NCBI GenBank assembly: GCA_024449915.1
Contig: JAMZAV010001750.1
Span: 62,001 to 126,000, forward strand
Direction of reading: 5' to 3'
Length of the DNA stretch: 64,000 bases
Source: Sweltsa coloradensis
Lineage: Eukaryota > Arthropoda > Insecta > Plecoptera > Chloroperlidae
Below, in pieces: positions 24,982 to 38,532 of this stretch (positions within the stretch are counted from its first letter, which is position 1; every line of letters begins with the position of its first letter). The notes beneath the pieces were generated by a model. It worked only from the letters and a program-made list of their open reading frames with translations. It made no database searches and had not been told where the DNA came from. The translations under genes and the position numbers were made by a program.

Positions 24982-27900
24982 ATCTCATTACTTTTTCAAG
25001 TTCCATTGCAAAATTATATGTTAAAATATAATAATTTTATCAAAGTTGATTTAATTTCTATGGTATTAGCAATAACAATATAGGATGTAAAATATCTAGA
25101 CCCGGATTCATGTACATCCTGGGTATAGGTGGTATAACCATGGTATAACGACGGTATAAGGACTGGACCCCAATTCTTGAGTTCGTGGGAGATGACTGTT
25201 GAAAACGCAATTTGAAAACGAAGTCGTTTTCGTTTGACACTTTAAAAAGATATGCGTATAGCAAAGAGCTCGAAAAAGTTCTATATTTATTCTAGATGGC
25301 AGTGCCTTCATAAACGCTGGCCAATCGAAAGACGAGTTGCGTGAAATGATTAATTGATTGTTGCAATTATGTAAACAAACAGATGAGCAAGCGCATATTA
25401 TTTTGACACCTTGCTTCGACATTGTGTTTGTGTGTATTGTGTGACAGAACTATGTTGTGCTGGCCTAGGGTTGGCTAGGCTTGCCAAACATGTAATGTAA
25501 GTAATAATTTTATCTAGTCCTATAGCCTAATGGAACTTTAGACCTACACTGTTGTATTATAAATAATTTTCTACATCTGGGCCTAGGTCAGGGACGGTTT
25601 CTGATTTGTTTTATGAGAGTATAATGACAACTTTTCTCATTTCACACATAGAAGCAAAATTTAAAATGTCCGCCATTTGTTTACGTATCGCACTTTCCCG
25701 CCGTACTCTGCTTATACCGTCAACAAGTGTCAAGTAACTATGGTTACTTGTTGATTGTATAAGGCTTATTTTAAAACCTTTATTTGGAAGCCTTCCAACA
25801 AACTTTTTCAACTTTTTTTTTCAAAAGAGACTATAATACTATAACCTTAATGTCCATGTAAAATATGAACATTGTAGTCCCACCCGTCTGGTCAGAATCG
25901 CGGGCCGACGTATTAGATGTAAGTAGCAGTAGTAGCAGTAGTAGGAGGAGTAGCTAACATCCTTAAAGTGATTTTGAGCATGTTTCAAGCCATTTTTTCA
26001 CCAAGAAGGAATGGTCGTACCCCAATAAAATTTGGCATGTGTTGTCAGGTACCTAAATCCCCTCGATTGTGATAGTTTTCAAGTTCACATCACGTTACAT
26101 GACGGCTGGGTAACACCTCGAAATCACCCCAACTCTGCTTGGTGTATAAGGTGCTTGAGTGTGTAGCGCACCGCGGCTTGGCTGCGGCGCCCTAACGGGC
26201 ACCTAGATACTATTCCAACATCTTTGCATTGTACTAATTCACGTCATGCCTTCTAAAGTGTACCTTTGTATCTTCACTGCCTCCTTCATTTTTTAACATC
26301 ATTTTTCGAATTATGATTACCAATAAGTCTTTAAGGTCTTGACCGATTTAGCTGAAAATTTGGAAAATAGGAGAGAATGTTGTACTTATTGACCCTGCAA
26401 AATTTTATAACGATCGGAACATTTTTATTTTTTTATTTTTTTTATTTTATTTTTTATAACCAACGATCGAATTTTGTTCAAAAATAATACAGCAACCCGC
26501 CTAGGGGGTATGTACATGTGTGAAAAATTTCAGGTCGATCAGAGAAACGGTGCGACCTGTATCGAAGCAGTAACAGAAAAAAAAAAAAACAGACATTCGA
26601 GCCATAAGAGTCAAGTGGAGACGCTCGCTTCGCTCGCTCAATTAATGCTATCGATATTTTAAAAATCACATTTTTATTTATTGTAGGCTTAAATCGCAAT
26701 GGATCAAGCTGATTTTGTTAACAGTTCTCAGTATACTCGTACCGGATGTCTGTTTAAAATTTCAGCTTAATCTGTTCAGCGGTTCGGCTGATTTTCGACG
26801 TACAGACAGACAGACAGAATCACAATGAGAGCCGTTTGAGTTGAATGGAGACACTCGGTCGCTCCGCTCCCTCGTTTAAAAAGCATAAACCAACAGGCAT
26901 TAATTTCATTCTTCAAGTCATCTAGGTTTTCGAAAAAATTAAATTCTTCTACTATCCTTTCTTTTTTTGGTTCATCAAAGCCTAAAACACGTAACGTAAA
27001 AAACAACTCCAAAAGTACGTATTTTCCAAAAAAAATTACCTGTGGCGCTATTGTGGGGAACCCCCCCCCCCCCCGAAATGTATTTCATTCACCGTACGCC
27101 ACTGACTCAAGGACATTAGTTGCATATTATGTAAGTATGTATGGAAGCATGTACTTTTCCTGAGAAGGTTCGCCCCCCCTGGAAAAATAAACTTCCGACG
27201 CGCCTGTCTCTTACTAGTTACTATATTGCATTACTATATTTTGCTATATTTTATATATTTACTATAATTTATATTTTATAAATAGGCCTATATAATATAT
27301 GTTTTCAGAATTTACATTGTCGTGCAAGTGCAACCGATAATGAATTACTATTTTAATATTTACGAAGTAGGATGCCGGATGCGTTTTGCACTTGGCACTT
27401 TGCAGGATAAGAAATGTCACACTGGTTTAGTAGGCCTACTTCCGTATAATACCTACAATACTTGAGTTTGGAGGCAAATCGGTGCTGGGTATTGGATTAA
27501 AACCATAATACATTAAAGTGGCGTACGAACCGGGGGAAGCAGGAGGGGCAATGCCCGCTCCCCCACCATCACTCCAAGTTTGGCCCGGGGTTTGGCCCAA
27601 TACCTTGAGTGAGTTGCCATTTTTCCCATGACGAAATAACTAGTTCGGCGAAAGGTACCCCGGCGGCTAGGGCTTCACCCCAGACCCCATGCTACCACCC
27701 AGTACCCACATACTCTGCTAATAAATTTATCCCCCCCCCCTCAACCCAAAATTCAAAACGTTCCTACATGAGAGGCTGAGGGTTTATTTAATTTTTATTT
27801 TGAAGAGTTTCACTGATTCACTTTAAAATACAGTAAATTGTAAATTGCAAAATTCGGCCCGTTTAGTTGAGCAATTTATATTGCCAGCAAAGCAAAAGCA

Positions 27901-29270
27901 ATGTTTGTTTGGCAATGCATTGTCACCGTGTCAATGGTCCAGCAGTTGATTACTACTGCTGCAGTTAGTGTTTTCTTGGGGGCGAACATTGTTCATGAAA
28001 TAATTGCTTCGGTAAAAGTATATATTCTGGCACAATGGGGTGGGGGTTGGTGGCAGGGTGACCCCAACTATTTGCGGTAGAAACTAGTGAAATAAATAAA
28101 TAAATTACTGTTGGTGGTAGAAATAAAAGAACCAGAGCACATTTTCGTGGAGTTTTAGTAATTAACCATAAAAAGGACATTTTAATTTGAAATTTGAAAA
28201 TATTATCTGATCGATGTGGATGGAAGAGATCAGGATATCTGTTTTCCTTCGTGATAAAATTTCGTTTTCCGGAAATTGTAAGAAAACAAGCGACGGTGAA
28301 ACAACGCTACCCTTAGCAGGTGACACTCGCGATCTGTGACGAGTGACCCAGACTTGTTTATAAAGTTGTTCGGAAACAAGTTTGCTGAAGATATGTAAGC
28401 CTACGTCAAGGGGTGACATTTTCCCATGTACAGCGATCAGCGCACTGATTGGCTACAATTCTTACTCGGATGACGTCTGCATCCACAAACTTGCTCCGGG
28501 ACAACTCTAACAAGGCCGAGGTGCATGCAAAATAACCGGAAGCTTCCCCCCCCCCTCGTCTCCTTCCGTCTTCATTCATTCCACAGACCGGGGGGTAAAC
28601 CACTCAGCCCGCCAGGTGCCGGCATTGTCTCGACGTAGGCACACACATAGGGGCAACTGCACTGGTGTCATGGTGACGGGGCTTCCGCTTATCCTGTGAA
28701 CTGGTATTTTATTTTAGCAACTGGAAGGAATTTTCTGTGTTGTTGAGATTTTTATTTTAGAGAAAGTTGAAAGTTCTGATAATTTCTCTATAAAGCTTTT
28801 AGGAAGCTTCGCTCTTTTTATAGTCGCGTTGATGGAGGAGCGCGTGTCTTACCTTATGCATTCGAAAAATTGTAATAGTGCGATTTGTATGAGAATTTGT
28901 TAGTTGTACGAAGATTTATAGCATTTCCAAGTTCAAGATTTCGAAGGTCCTCGGAAAATGTCTAATATTACAGGGTGCGAATTGACGGTTTGGAATATAT
29001 TGGATATTGCTTAACGAAGAGAAGGGGGATGGACAAGTATAGTATCTGTGTGGGTTGTAAAAGGGTTCTGGGGCGAAGCCCCAGCCGCCGGAGGCAAATT
29101 TTTGGGGGTATTATTGCCTTCGAGATGGCCATAGAAGCGATCTGAGGAAAAATTTTGGGGTCATTACGAGATAAAATCATTTGATATGAGATGTGATGAG
29201 ATGGATATCTAGAGGTGGGGATTTAGCCATCCCCGGCGGAGATGACAAAAAATACACAAACATGGAATAA
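24982..29270. other. Intergenic repeats
   Basis: 25090-25590 may be a decayed MITE (CTAGACCCGGATTCATG... CATCTGGGCCTAG). 26330-26870 has repeated motifs ending GAGACGCTCGCTTCGCTCGC and GAGACACTCGGTCGCTCCG, a style shared with the Helentron-like ends. CGTACGCCACTG end at 27093. No gene seen. Confidence 0.45.
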
Positions 29271-29539
29271 ATTATAGAAGAACGATTTTCATGAGAAATA
29301 TTTCTTTGATTGAACCCCAAAAGTTCAATTCAAAGGTTTTTAAGGCCCCTGAACTGAAAGTCTAAGCAAGATTGGAATGGCCGTCTGTCCGGTAGAGAGC
29401 GAACAATCAGACAATCATATTTACTATAACAACATTGTACCCTAAAACATTGCAGTTCTAAGTTCAGAGATTTCGAAGGTTTCCTGGACATGCATCTCGT
29501 CAAGATCGGAGAAAACCACTTGCTCGTTAGAGAGCGAAG

Positions 29540-29820
29540 ATTGGATTGGATTGGATATTCAAGACGATGAGTGGTGATAGATGAGGATGAAGTATGAACA
29601 GTAGGGAGGAGGAGAAACCCGGTACCGGCACGTAGCCTACTCCTTTCGAAAAGTACCAAGGGGACCAACGGCTTAACGTCCCATCCAAAAGGACGGTGAA
29701 ACCATGACACTTGACAGTCATATAGGTTCCTCCACTAACCCGGACTGCCGAGCAGACGTCGAGGAGAACGAAGCCGTTACACTAGCTCGCAACCCTCCAT
29801 CTGAACACCAGAGCTGTTTT
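29540..29820. repeat. SINE-like repeat with GACGATGAGTGGTGATAG
   Basis: Shares that word with the second SINE family, followed by a different body (GGGACCAACGGCTTAACGTCC). Lies between pieces of a Helentron-related sequence (GATTTCGAAGGT near 29470). No gene. Confidence 0.4.
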
Positions 29821-30984
29821 TCTCAGGGTGGTTAAACTGAAGTGTTCGCTACGCTCATTCAATTTTGTAATAAACCTTTTTTTAAACTTAAAATGTATTA
29901 ACTGTCAATGTTTTCAAAAAATTACATGGCCCGTCACCATAGACGGTGTTTTCACTTCGGCATTTTTTACTTAGATAATTTTTTAAGGAAAAAATAAATA
30001 TTTGATATCTCCACAAGGATATTCTTGTCGTCAAAGCTGGTAACACTGTGGGCAAGCCATCCACCCTGAGAACTGCACTAGAACAACAATGCAAACAAAG
30101 AAATGTCAATGGTTCACCCATCCCCCCCCCCCCCCCCCCCCCACCTCGTTGAAGAATTGTGGAGCCCGGGAAGTGGATTTAGATACCAACCCAACAAACA
30201 CTCGAAGAAACCGAGATAAAACGCTAAGTTTAGCTAGAACTAAATGCTTGCTTCTACACTTGAGTGTTGGCAGATGTTCTCGAGCGCGTTCTGCTGATAA
30301 CTAGACTGGCCACGTGTCAATTACCGAACCAGAGAACGTAAAAGCATTCAGAAGGTGTAGGCTACTCCACTATATTAACGAACCAATGATAAGAAATACA
30401 GAAATAGGGGCAGAGTGGCTCTGAACCTGAACTCCAACAGTATTGAGCAACGCAAGGGCACTGGGGGAGAGAGGGGGGTCGCCCCTCCAGTCCCCCCCCC
30501 CCCCAGCATGTAATGCGGCTCCGGTTTTGATCACGAAGCCAACCACCATCACATATATTGTGCCATTTTAGAATTTAGTCCATTCGAAGTTGCAAATTCA
30601 CAATTTTGTTTCACTTTCTTCGAAACTTCGAAACCCGCATTAGTTTTGCAAGCCCCCTTCCCTCCCCCTCCCCAACACCACCACCCCGGTATACGCTACT
30701 GCTTATGTTCGTTTTTTCGTTCTTTTCGAAATAGAAACTATTGACACAGCTGTAGAAACCTCCCCATAACCATCAAGGGCCCCCCCTCCCCCCTACAAAT
30801 CAGGGTCAATAAATTTAATATAAGTTCAGTAAATGTAACTATATTTTTCTATTTAGATTCATTATGAACAAATAATATTATCAATGAGTGAGATTTAAAA
30901 AAAGTGCAGAGATAAAATCTTTCAATTAAAAAAGTAATACGAATACGGACAGTTGTAAATTGATGGAGATAATTTGATCAACCG
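29821..30984. other. Intergenic, C-run rich
   Basis: C-runs at 30122-30142, 30490-30503 and 30650-30680 with a decayed GTATACGCTACTGC end at 30690. No gene. Confidence 0.5.
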
Positions 30985-31460
30985 GCAGTATTAGGCCTAC
31001 TCTGATTCGGGAGGTCCGGGTACAAATCCCGTCGAGACCGGCAATCCTGACTGAAGGTTTTTCCGAGATTTTCATCAGTCGTTAATGCAAATGCAAGGGA
31101 CTGCATGAGTCCTCTTAAACAGCCGTCGGACATCCCTTCACAATTGTCCTATAACTCCAATATTAAAACGTAACTTAAAAACTTATGACCGAGGCCACTA
31201 CTTACTTAAAAACGAATTTTCGGGTAAAACTTCCTCACCCATCATAATCGGTATCAACCTGATGATGGGTGAGGAAGTTTCACCCGAAAATTCGTTTTTA
31301 AGTAAGTAGTGGCCTCGGTCATAAGTTTTTAAGTTACGTTTTATATTGTTCCGGGCCAATATCCTCTTTTTATAGAACTCCAATATTCCCGAAGATCAGG
31401 GGCATGAATTGCACCATGGGCAGGCTTCTCACGAAAAAAAAGAATTATTAATTAAAAAAA
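30985..31460 (+). mobile_element. tRNA-derived SINE interrupted by a fold-back element
   Basis: CTGATTCGGGAGGTCC, B-box-like GGGTACAAATCCC, GACTGAAGGTTTTTCCGAG body and CAGGGGCATGAATTGCACC tail, with the 31165-31375 insertion splitting the tail. Confidence 0.6.
31165..31375. mobile_element. Small fold-back element with 12-bp target duplication
   Basis: Inverted arms of about 86 bp (31165-31250 and 31258-31343) are almost identical, with only a ~7-bp loop, plus a 32-bp tail on one side. Direct repeat AACTCCAATATT lies at 31153-31164 and 31376-31387. It interrupts a SINE: the SINE tail resumes at 31388. Confidence 0.65.
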
Positions 31461-31834
31461 TCGTATAAAACCTCTTAATCATACACATTTGGAAACGACA
31501 CATTATTATTCAGAAATTAAAGTGACAATTTTATTTTCATAATAATATGCTAACATTGACCTAACAAATTATTTCAAGTCATTATGTATAAGTTTTTGAA
31601 GGATTAGCGGTCTCTCTGAATTGTCAAGTATAATTATTATTCATTAGACAAGGGTCACTATTGTATAACTGGTCTGGACTGAATAGATTTCAATATATTA
31701 TTATTCCTGACTGACAATACTTCATTCATTCAAGCTTTGATATGAAGTAATTGGCCTGAACAATTAAGGGACTGCAAAAGGCTTTTAATGTCTAAAAGGA
31801 CACAAACGCACTCCATCCTTGCTTGAGCACTAGC

Positions 31835-31995
31835 TGAACACGCGTGACTGAATAGGGAGGTTGTCGAACAAATCCCGTCACACTCACCGGCAATCATGAC
31901 TGAAAGTTTTTCAACGATTTTATCCGTCGATAAGGCGAAAGCTAGGGATTGAGACAGCTAAACAGTCCTTTGACATTACCTTCACATACTACCCT
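31835..31995 (+). mobile_element. Degenerate copy of the same SINE
   Basis: AATAGGGAGGTTGTCGAACAAATCCCGTC and GACTGAAAGTTTTTCAACG align with the two SINEs above; tail not recognisable. Confidence 0.45.
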
Positions 31996-32033
31996 TCACC
32001 AGTGCCCTTTTCAGTATCTAGTTATTTACTTAA

Positions 32034-32664
32034 AGGGGCTATTACCGCAAAAAAATATTTTTTACCATAATCTGTAGCATAGTTATACACTGAAATGACC
32101 ATCTAAACAATGTTTCTGTGATTTTAAGCGAATTTTTTAATTTTTTTTTTGTTCCTGAAATTTGAGAAAATTGGCGTTTTGGAAAATTTCTTAATTCGGC
32201 TTTAACCTGCCTATTTTTTGTTCCACGTAGATACTAGAACATCATACCAATCTAAAGTGCCCTTTATAACATCGTGACTTGAAACTGTGCACTCAAAAAC
32301 GCAAAAAAAATGCATTCCAAAATCACAACCCTTCTTGGTAATCAGCATATTTTGACCGAATCACTTGCCCAAATAACAACACAAAATATAAATGATTTAC
32401 ATAAAAGGCTGTAGAGTACGTTAATAATAATGTTCAATATTATTTGTATCAAAATTCTCCAAGGTCACGGGGCTTAAAGATCGTCCCCATGTTATTTATT
32501 ATGGGAGATTTCTGCCGATTGGACCTAGCTCCAAAATAGCAAGTTCGACATTTTTTTTCTGAGTCATGGTGGACCCAATAATTTGTCTAATTAATTTCTT
32601 AAAGTCACAACTTGTTAGCCTAAATGAAATATATTTTTTGAATTCAGCAGGTGAATATACCCCT
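32034..32664. mobile_element. piggyBac-like MITE (TTAA sites)
   Basis: 631 bp between two TTAA tetranucleotides (32030-32033 and 32665-32668), with short inverted ends AGGGG/CCCCT. TTAA-specific insertion is the mark of piggyBac-type transposition. No transposase frame. Confidence 0.55.
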
Positions 32665-33047
32665 TTAAAGAGCAGTATGAATTATCCTCGGGAAAGTTTA
32701 AGCCTTTTCGTTAAGCAATGATTTCGTTTTTAAGATACAGAATAAATTGTTACCAAACTACTTAGGATAAAAATTGAGACAATAGTAGACATTCAAGAGC
32801 ATAACACAAGGGGTGCAAAGACTGGTTTTTATTTGCATGGTTGCCATAAGAAAAATGCTACTAAATCTATTTTTATACAGCCATGCGAGAATTAACAACC
32901 TCACCTGACAGAAGGCAGCACTTATTCTGGGATGAACTTCACTAATTAGCACTAATTCAGCACTAAATATTTGTAGAGTTTGAATGAGATCGGATGAATG
33001 GGAGGTGCCAACTTCACGGACCTCACTGAGGACAGTGGTAAATTCTA

Positions 33048-33853
33048 GGCCCGGATCCACAAAAGGGGAGATTCAGATTCTAGTGGTTTCTTAATTCTCC
33101 CGCATGTCATGATGTAAACACCGGATTCAACCAATCACAGACGCTAGCACCGCTGAACGACAACAAAGAGTCCGACTTTAGAAGGCTGTGACCTAACAAT
33201 GTTAGTGTTTTGTTTTTGTTTGCAATTGATGCTTGATTGTTTCATATTTTGTTTGGAAACTGTTTAATGTACATATATACATATATAATAATAACATTTA
33301 ATCTCCTTGAATACCAGGGACTAGACTTACCCTTAGTCATGCCCTAGTGACCTGCTACTTACTAGTCCTTCATCGACATGGATAGAGGTAGGCGTGAACG
33401 TGCTAGCCTTGGCTAGTTCTAGGGAGTCCTAGGCTAGCACATATCATTATGTCGACCCTAGGCTAGGCCCTATCTCTATGTTATTGATAAGAATACATAA
33501 ACTATAGCTACTACAAGCAGTTTTCATATGTTTATGATAACTATCATGTAAGCAATATATTTAAAAAACAAAACATTAATTAAATCATGAGATGGATTTG
33601 TTGCGGCCATTCTCTTAAAAATTTGTTTCCCCAACCAAAACCCCTAGTATGATAGTAGGTGTTTTGTTGGGAGAATTTTGGGAGAAATAAATCCCACACA
33701 AGTCGATAAATCTCCGATAATGGATCCTTTTATGTAGTAGTGCAGCGGAGCTATTGTCTCTGTGATTGGTGGGATCCACAGTTTACATCATGACATGCGG
33801 GAGAATTGAGAAACCACCAAAATCTGATTCTCCCCTTCTGTGGATCCGGGCCC
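33048..33853. mobile_element. MITE-like element with GGCCCGGATCCACA ends
   Basis: About 805 bp; inverted arms of 70-100 bp share GGCCCGGATCCAC, TTCTCCCGCATGTCATGATG and the TGGTTTCT block. No target duplication. A degenerate relative may lie at 25095-25585. Confidence 0.6.
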
Positions 33854-34202
33854 ACTCTAATTTTAAGAAAAAGTATATCTGGTATATAAAAAGAGATCAG
33901 GCTCAATCTTAGTGTGTAATGGTAAAATTATTATTGTATTCTCTCTAAGGCACTATACCTGCTATCTTCTATGATAGACAGATAGGTCTATTTATAATAT
34001 GGATGATTTATGCAATTAAAGACACTACTACAACATGCGTCACGTAATTTTTTTTAGTTTGTATCTTGCGGCTTTCATACTAATTCGGCCACTTTAGCCT
34101 GTTGTTTAGAACAAAATTTACAACTCACTTTGTAAAATGCTGTAAGATTTCAATACTGGCAGATAATTATGAGACAAATAAAATAAAATAAGTCTTTACT
34201 AA

Positions 34203-34969
34203 TTGGATGAGCGAAGCGAAGACTTCAATTTCACCGACTCCCCAAAAAATTTAGCTCCGTTGTTTTTTTTTTTGTTTGTTTGTTTGTTTTTTTTTCCGTC
34301 TGTTTGTTCGCTCTCTACCGGGCAAACGGCATAATGCGATCTTGATGAAAATTTTACACGACCTTCGTTTTCTCTGAACTTAGACTTGCCACGTTTTTGG
34401 GTACAATCGAAGAAATATTTCTCATGAATATCGTACTTTTACGATTTTTTTCGATTTTTAATGCGATATTTTCGTGCCATTTGGGCCAATTCTGACCAAA
34501 CGGGTGGGGCTACAACGTTCATATTTCACATGGACATTAAGGTAATGGTGATGTATTGCTTTCTGAAAGAAAAAGTTGAAAAAGTTAGCCAGAATCGAGA
34601 GAAATAAAGCTTTTAATATACGTTTTTTGACTTTTTGTGCGATATTTTCGTGCCATTTGGGCCAATTCTGACCAAACGGGTGGGGCAGCAACGTTCATAT
34701 TATACATGGACATTAAGGTTATGGTTATGTAGTACCTTTTGAAAGAAAAAGTGGAAAAATTTAGCCAGAATCCATAGAAATAAAGCTTTTGATACAAGTT
34801 TTTTACGGTAAATAATACCAAATGACAAGAAACAAAAGAAATTCGACAACATTCACCTACAATGCATAGGCAGCAAAACAAAGCACTTGCAAAAGTAAAG
34901 ATATCCCACGCAACTAAAAACTTTAAAAAGCTCATCCATCAACGCGGCGGGACTTTAGCGTTTTCCTAG
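34203..34969 (+). mobile_element. Helentron-like (HINE) element, variant with GGGTGGGGC tandem units
   Basis: 767 bp beginning TTGGATGAGCGAAGCG and ending with hairpin AACGC...GCGTT plus CCTAG, next base T. Contains two ~180-bp tandem units with the word CAAACGGGTGGGGC. Shares both termini with the other copies listed. Confidence 0.6.
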
Positions 34970-36019
34970 TAATTTTTAAAATTAGGCCCACATATTATGA
35001 GTTTCACAATTTTTAAATTTATTCTTGGACAATATTCAACGAGATTTATTGGCTTTGATGCGTGGAAAGTCGGTAATAATTCTCTCGGAACTTCTTTATC
35101 GACTCTTCTCGCAGCTGATTATTGTCTCAGTAAAGATAACATAGATCGCAGCACTATCCACTACTCTGTTCGTTTGTCGTACTCTGGCTGCTCAGAGTAA
35201 AATTTATGAGCTCTTGTGTGTGTTTTCTTTTGCCCAGAGTAATTTACTCGTCAGAAACAATAACAGAACATTGTTTTTACTTTTTTTTAACTCCTGGTCC
35301 AGACTGTGATTACCTTTTTCTTGTGTTCGATCTCCCAAATCTATCTGATAAAAGAAGGCTCCTTCTTTTATCAATGATATTACTGACACAGTAAATTGAC
35401 CAATTTATTTTTTTTCATTCATTCATTCATTCAAATCATTTTTTTAAATTGCAAGTAGGCCTATTGTTTTCGTTTTAGCTTGTTTTTATCGGCAAGCTTT
35501 TAGTGAAAAGTGACTAAGAAGTAAGAATAGAATTAACTGTGTTATTTTTAAAGCAAATAGGAGAATACGGTTTTATTTAACCATTTGGCCGTGTTATTTT
35601 GGTTTTATTAAATAAAACTAAAACACACACCTCTACGCATTCACACAGCTGACCAACAGCCTGTCACATCACTGTAGGCCACACATTCATAGTTTTGCCA
35701 TCATTGCCTGTGCAACCACAAAGATGATGTGGTCTGCATTAAAAACTACTTCTCCCTCAATAAATGACCGCGACTCTTCTCCAATCCATAATGGCTCGAA
35801 TACTAACGAAGTGTATTTACTTCCATTTTAAGCGTAAAACCACTTTTAATATGCGTTCAAACACAATGTTTTCAACGTTATTACATGTATTGCGCCTATG
35901 CCGTCAGCTAGACTACCCCCGAACGAGCGGCCATATTGACGAACGCGCGCGCTATCTACATTATCTTGTTTCCTCGAATTCCCACTTTCAATTCACTTTC
36001 TGCTCAATCTATTATTAAT

Positions 36020-36127
36020 GTATTTATTTATTTGTTTATTTATTTGTTTATTCATTTACTTATTTATTTATTTTTATATGTATTTATGTATGTATGTATT
36101 TATTTATGTATTTATTTATTTATTTAA
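36020..36127. repeat. (TTTA)n-rich microsatellite
   Basis: Degenerate TTTA/TTTG/TGTA tetranucleotides over about 105 bp. Confidence 0.85.
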
Positions 36128-36757
36128 CGACTATTCTTATCATTTAAAAAGTTAGTTTACAAAAATGATTTACAAAGGAGGTTATGTAGTGGATAGACTC
36201 TAAATACGAATTTATTTATTTAAATAAAACCAATTAATTACACAGATGAAGACATAATAATGAACTACAGGAATAAGTAAAATTTGAAATTCTTATATTA
36301 CAACAACAATCTATAGTATGACAATTATTTGTAAAAGATATTATTTAAATAGGATATTAACAATATAAAATGAAATGAATAATGATTAAATATAAAATAT
36401 AATTTCATGTTATTATAATTTATTTTTCATGAATACACGCTGAACGCAGTTACCTTATTATTAAAACTATTATGAAAGGTTATAAATCAAAATCCCGCCT
36501 TGAGGAGATGGTTATTGAATAAGAGCAACCGTCGTAAAAGTTTGCCACGACTGGGGATCGAACCCAATACCTCCGACTTTTGTCTGCTCTATCAATTAAT
36601 ATTTATTTTCAAAAGTTTGCAAATTGATGGTGGAAGAGAAACGGCAGAGACCCATGACACAATGTGCGCTACCACCAACATAGAACTATTAGGTTTGCAT
36701 AGATGTTATATTTCCACGTTATTTAAGTAAACACAATAACTAAGACCATATAGCAGT

Positions 36758-36986
36758 CATAGGCGCCGAGTTTTGATTTTGGGTGGGGGGGCTCAAGCCG
36801 GGAAAAAGACATAATTTGTCGATATGCATTGACTCGAACTCGAAGGGCCATTTAGTAAACAAATCTGGTAACTCCTGTTAGCACTTATACACTTTAGAGC
36901 TTTCTCCGCAGGGGGGGCTGAGCCCCCCCCTGAATCACAGCTGGGGGGGCTTGAGCCCCGTCGCCCCCCCGTACTCGGAGCCTATG
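36758..36986. mobile_element. hAT-type MITE (CATAGGCGCCGAG ends)
   Basis: 229 bp, ends CATAGGCGCCGAG/CTCGGAGCCTATG, 8-bp duplication ATAGCAGT at 36750-36757 and 36987-36994. G- and C-runs at both sides; no coding sequence. Confidence 0.75.
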
Positions 36987-37109
36987 ATAGCAGTCGCTAC
37001 TAAATGAAACCATTTTCAATATTGATATAACAATGTCACAACTAATACAACACCTTAGTTACTTAATACGAATCCCACATGCCAAAAAAATATTTTAATA
37101 TGGTTTTAT

Positions 37110-37175
37110 GATGGTATCACAGAGAGCTGCCCGGACAGCCAAGGTCCCGGGTTTAATCCCCGGTGGAGGCACTTT
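37110..37175 (+). mobile_element. tRNA-like SINE head
   Basis: GAGAGCTGCCCGGACAGCC then CCCGGGTTTAATCCCCGG; only the B box is convincing. A comparable block on the other strand is at 36548-36570. Confidence 0.3.
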
Positions 37176-37781
37176 TATCATTTCTGCTTATAATACCATC
37201 ATAGTATATAATATTTTATATGGGTAGTTATTATAAGTTATGTCACAAACATGTGGTCTTGTAGTTTTACACACTTTTAGACTGTCTCATGCGTTTTCTG
37301 GTTTTTATTTTGGGTTTTATTTTATTTTCTATTCTACAATAATCATTAATATTAAAATATAATACATATTATTAAGAAGGTTATATAACAGGTGCAAATA
37401 GTGGTAAATCCCACGATTTACAACAAGGTCAATTGAATCCATTGACAGTTAATACGGAAATGAAAATTGAAAAGTGTTTTGTGCTGTATGTGATGAACGC
37501 AATTGAAGGTGAGAAGTTGACAGTTTATTGGTGCATTAAAAAGATGATTTACATCAAGGGAACATTTTGTTTTCGTTTTTGAACATTGATAAAGTATCTA
37601 TATTACATGATATTAAAAGTGATAAAACCATAACGACAAAAAACCTTATAGGCCTACTTACTATATAAAATAAACATTGACGTGTCCATGTTCTTCTTTC
37701 CAGTCAATCAATAAGACATAATAAAGCAGGTTCAAAATAATAGAAGAATAACTAACCAAGACGAAATACCTACATCTCTAT

Positions 37782-38532
37782 TTGGATGAGCGTAGCAAAC
37801 AAAGCGAAGATTCCATTTAACTACACTGGAGAAAAAAAATCCGGAATGTTTTTAATTTTTCTTTAATTTTTTTTCTGTTTGTATTTTTGTTTGTTTGTTT
37901 ACACGATTCCGGCTAAACCGATACTCCAATTGCGATGAAATTTTGTGGAGGCCTGCAAAATCTTTAAACTTAGAACTGCCACGTTTTTAAGCGCAATCAA
38001 AAAATTATTTCTTATGAAAATCTTAATTTTACGATTTTTTTCGATTTTTAAAAACATTTCTTCGACTTATAACACCTACAGGCTTTATCAGATTGTGATG
38101 ATTTTTTCACAGAACCTTTATATTATGAATTAATATATTCGTATGAAATTTGAGCGTAATCGAAAAATTATTTCTAATGAAAATCGCAATTTTACGATTT
38201 TTTTCTATTTTTAAAATTTCTTCGACTCATAAACACCTACATGCTTTATCCGATTGTAATGATTTTTTCACAAAACCTTAATTTTATGAATAAATATATG
38301 CGTGTGAAATTTTAGCGCAATCGAAAAATTATTTCTCGTGATAATCGCAATTTTACGATTTTTTCTATTTTTAACATTTCTTCCACTTCGAACACCTACA
38401 ATGATTTTAATTGTAGTGTAGTAATGATTTTTTCACAGAACAACATAAAATCCGCATAACACGTGGCAGCTCAATGCACCAATTACGCTCATCCAACAAC
38501 GCGCCTGAAAAAGCGTTTTCGAAGCTTCCTAG
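37782..38532 (+). mobile_element. Helentron-like (HINE) element
   Basis: 751 bp, 5' TTGGATGAGCGTAGC, three internal ~130-bp tandem units (TTTTACGATTTTTTT... CACCTACA), 3' variant hairpin AACGC...GCGTT followed by GAAGCTTCCTAG, then T. Confidence 0.6.

Larger units (their letters stand above)
34970..37781. other. Intergenic
   Basis: AT-rich; holds the TTTA microsatellite, the hAT MITE at 36758 and tRNA-like blocks. The next OR exon (C-terminal tail) might lie here or further left but was not recognised. Confidence 0.45.

Noticed and set aside
32758..33060. 100-codon minus-strand frame
   Set aside because: Runs into the inverted end of a MITE-like element and shows no family signal.
35505..35545. 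Minus-strand FYSYF stretch resembling the OR C-terminal SYSYF tail, as candidate last OR exon
   Set aside because: The nearest acceptor (ACACAG) puts it in the wrong phase: exon 6 ends in phase 0, which would read LILFLLLSHF instead.
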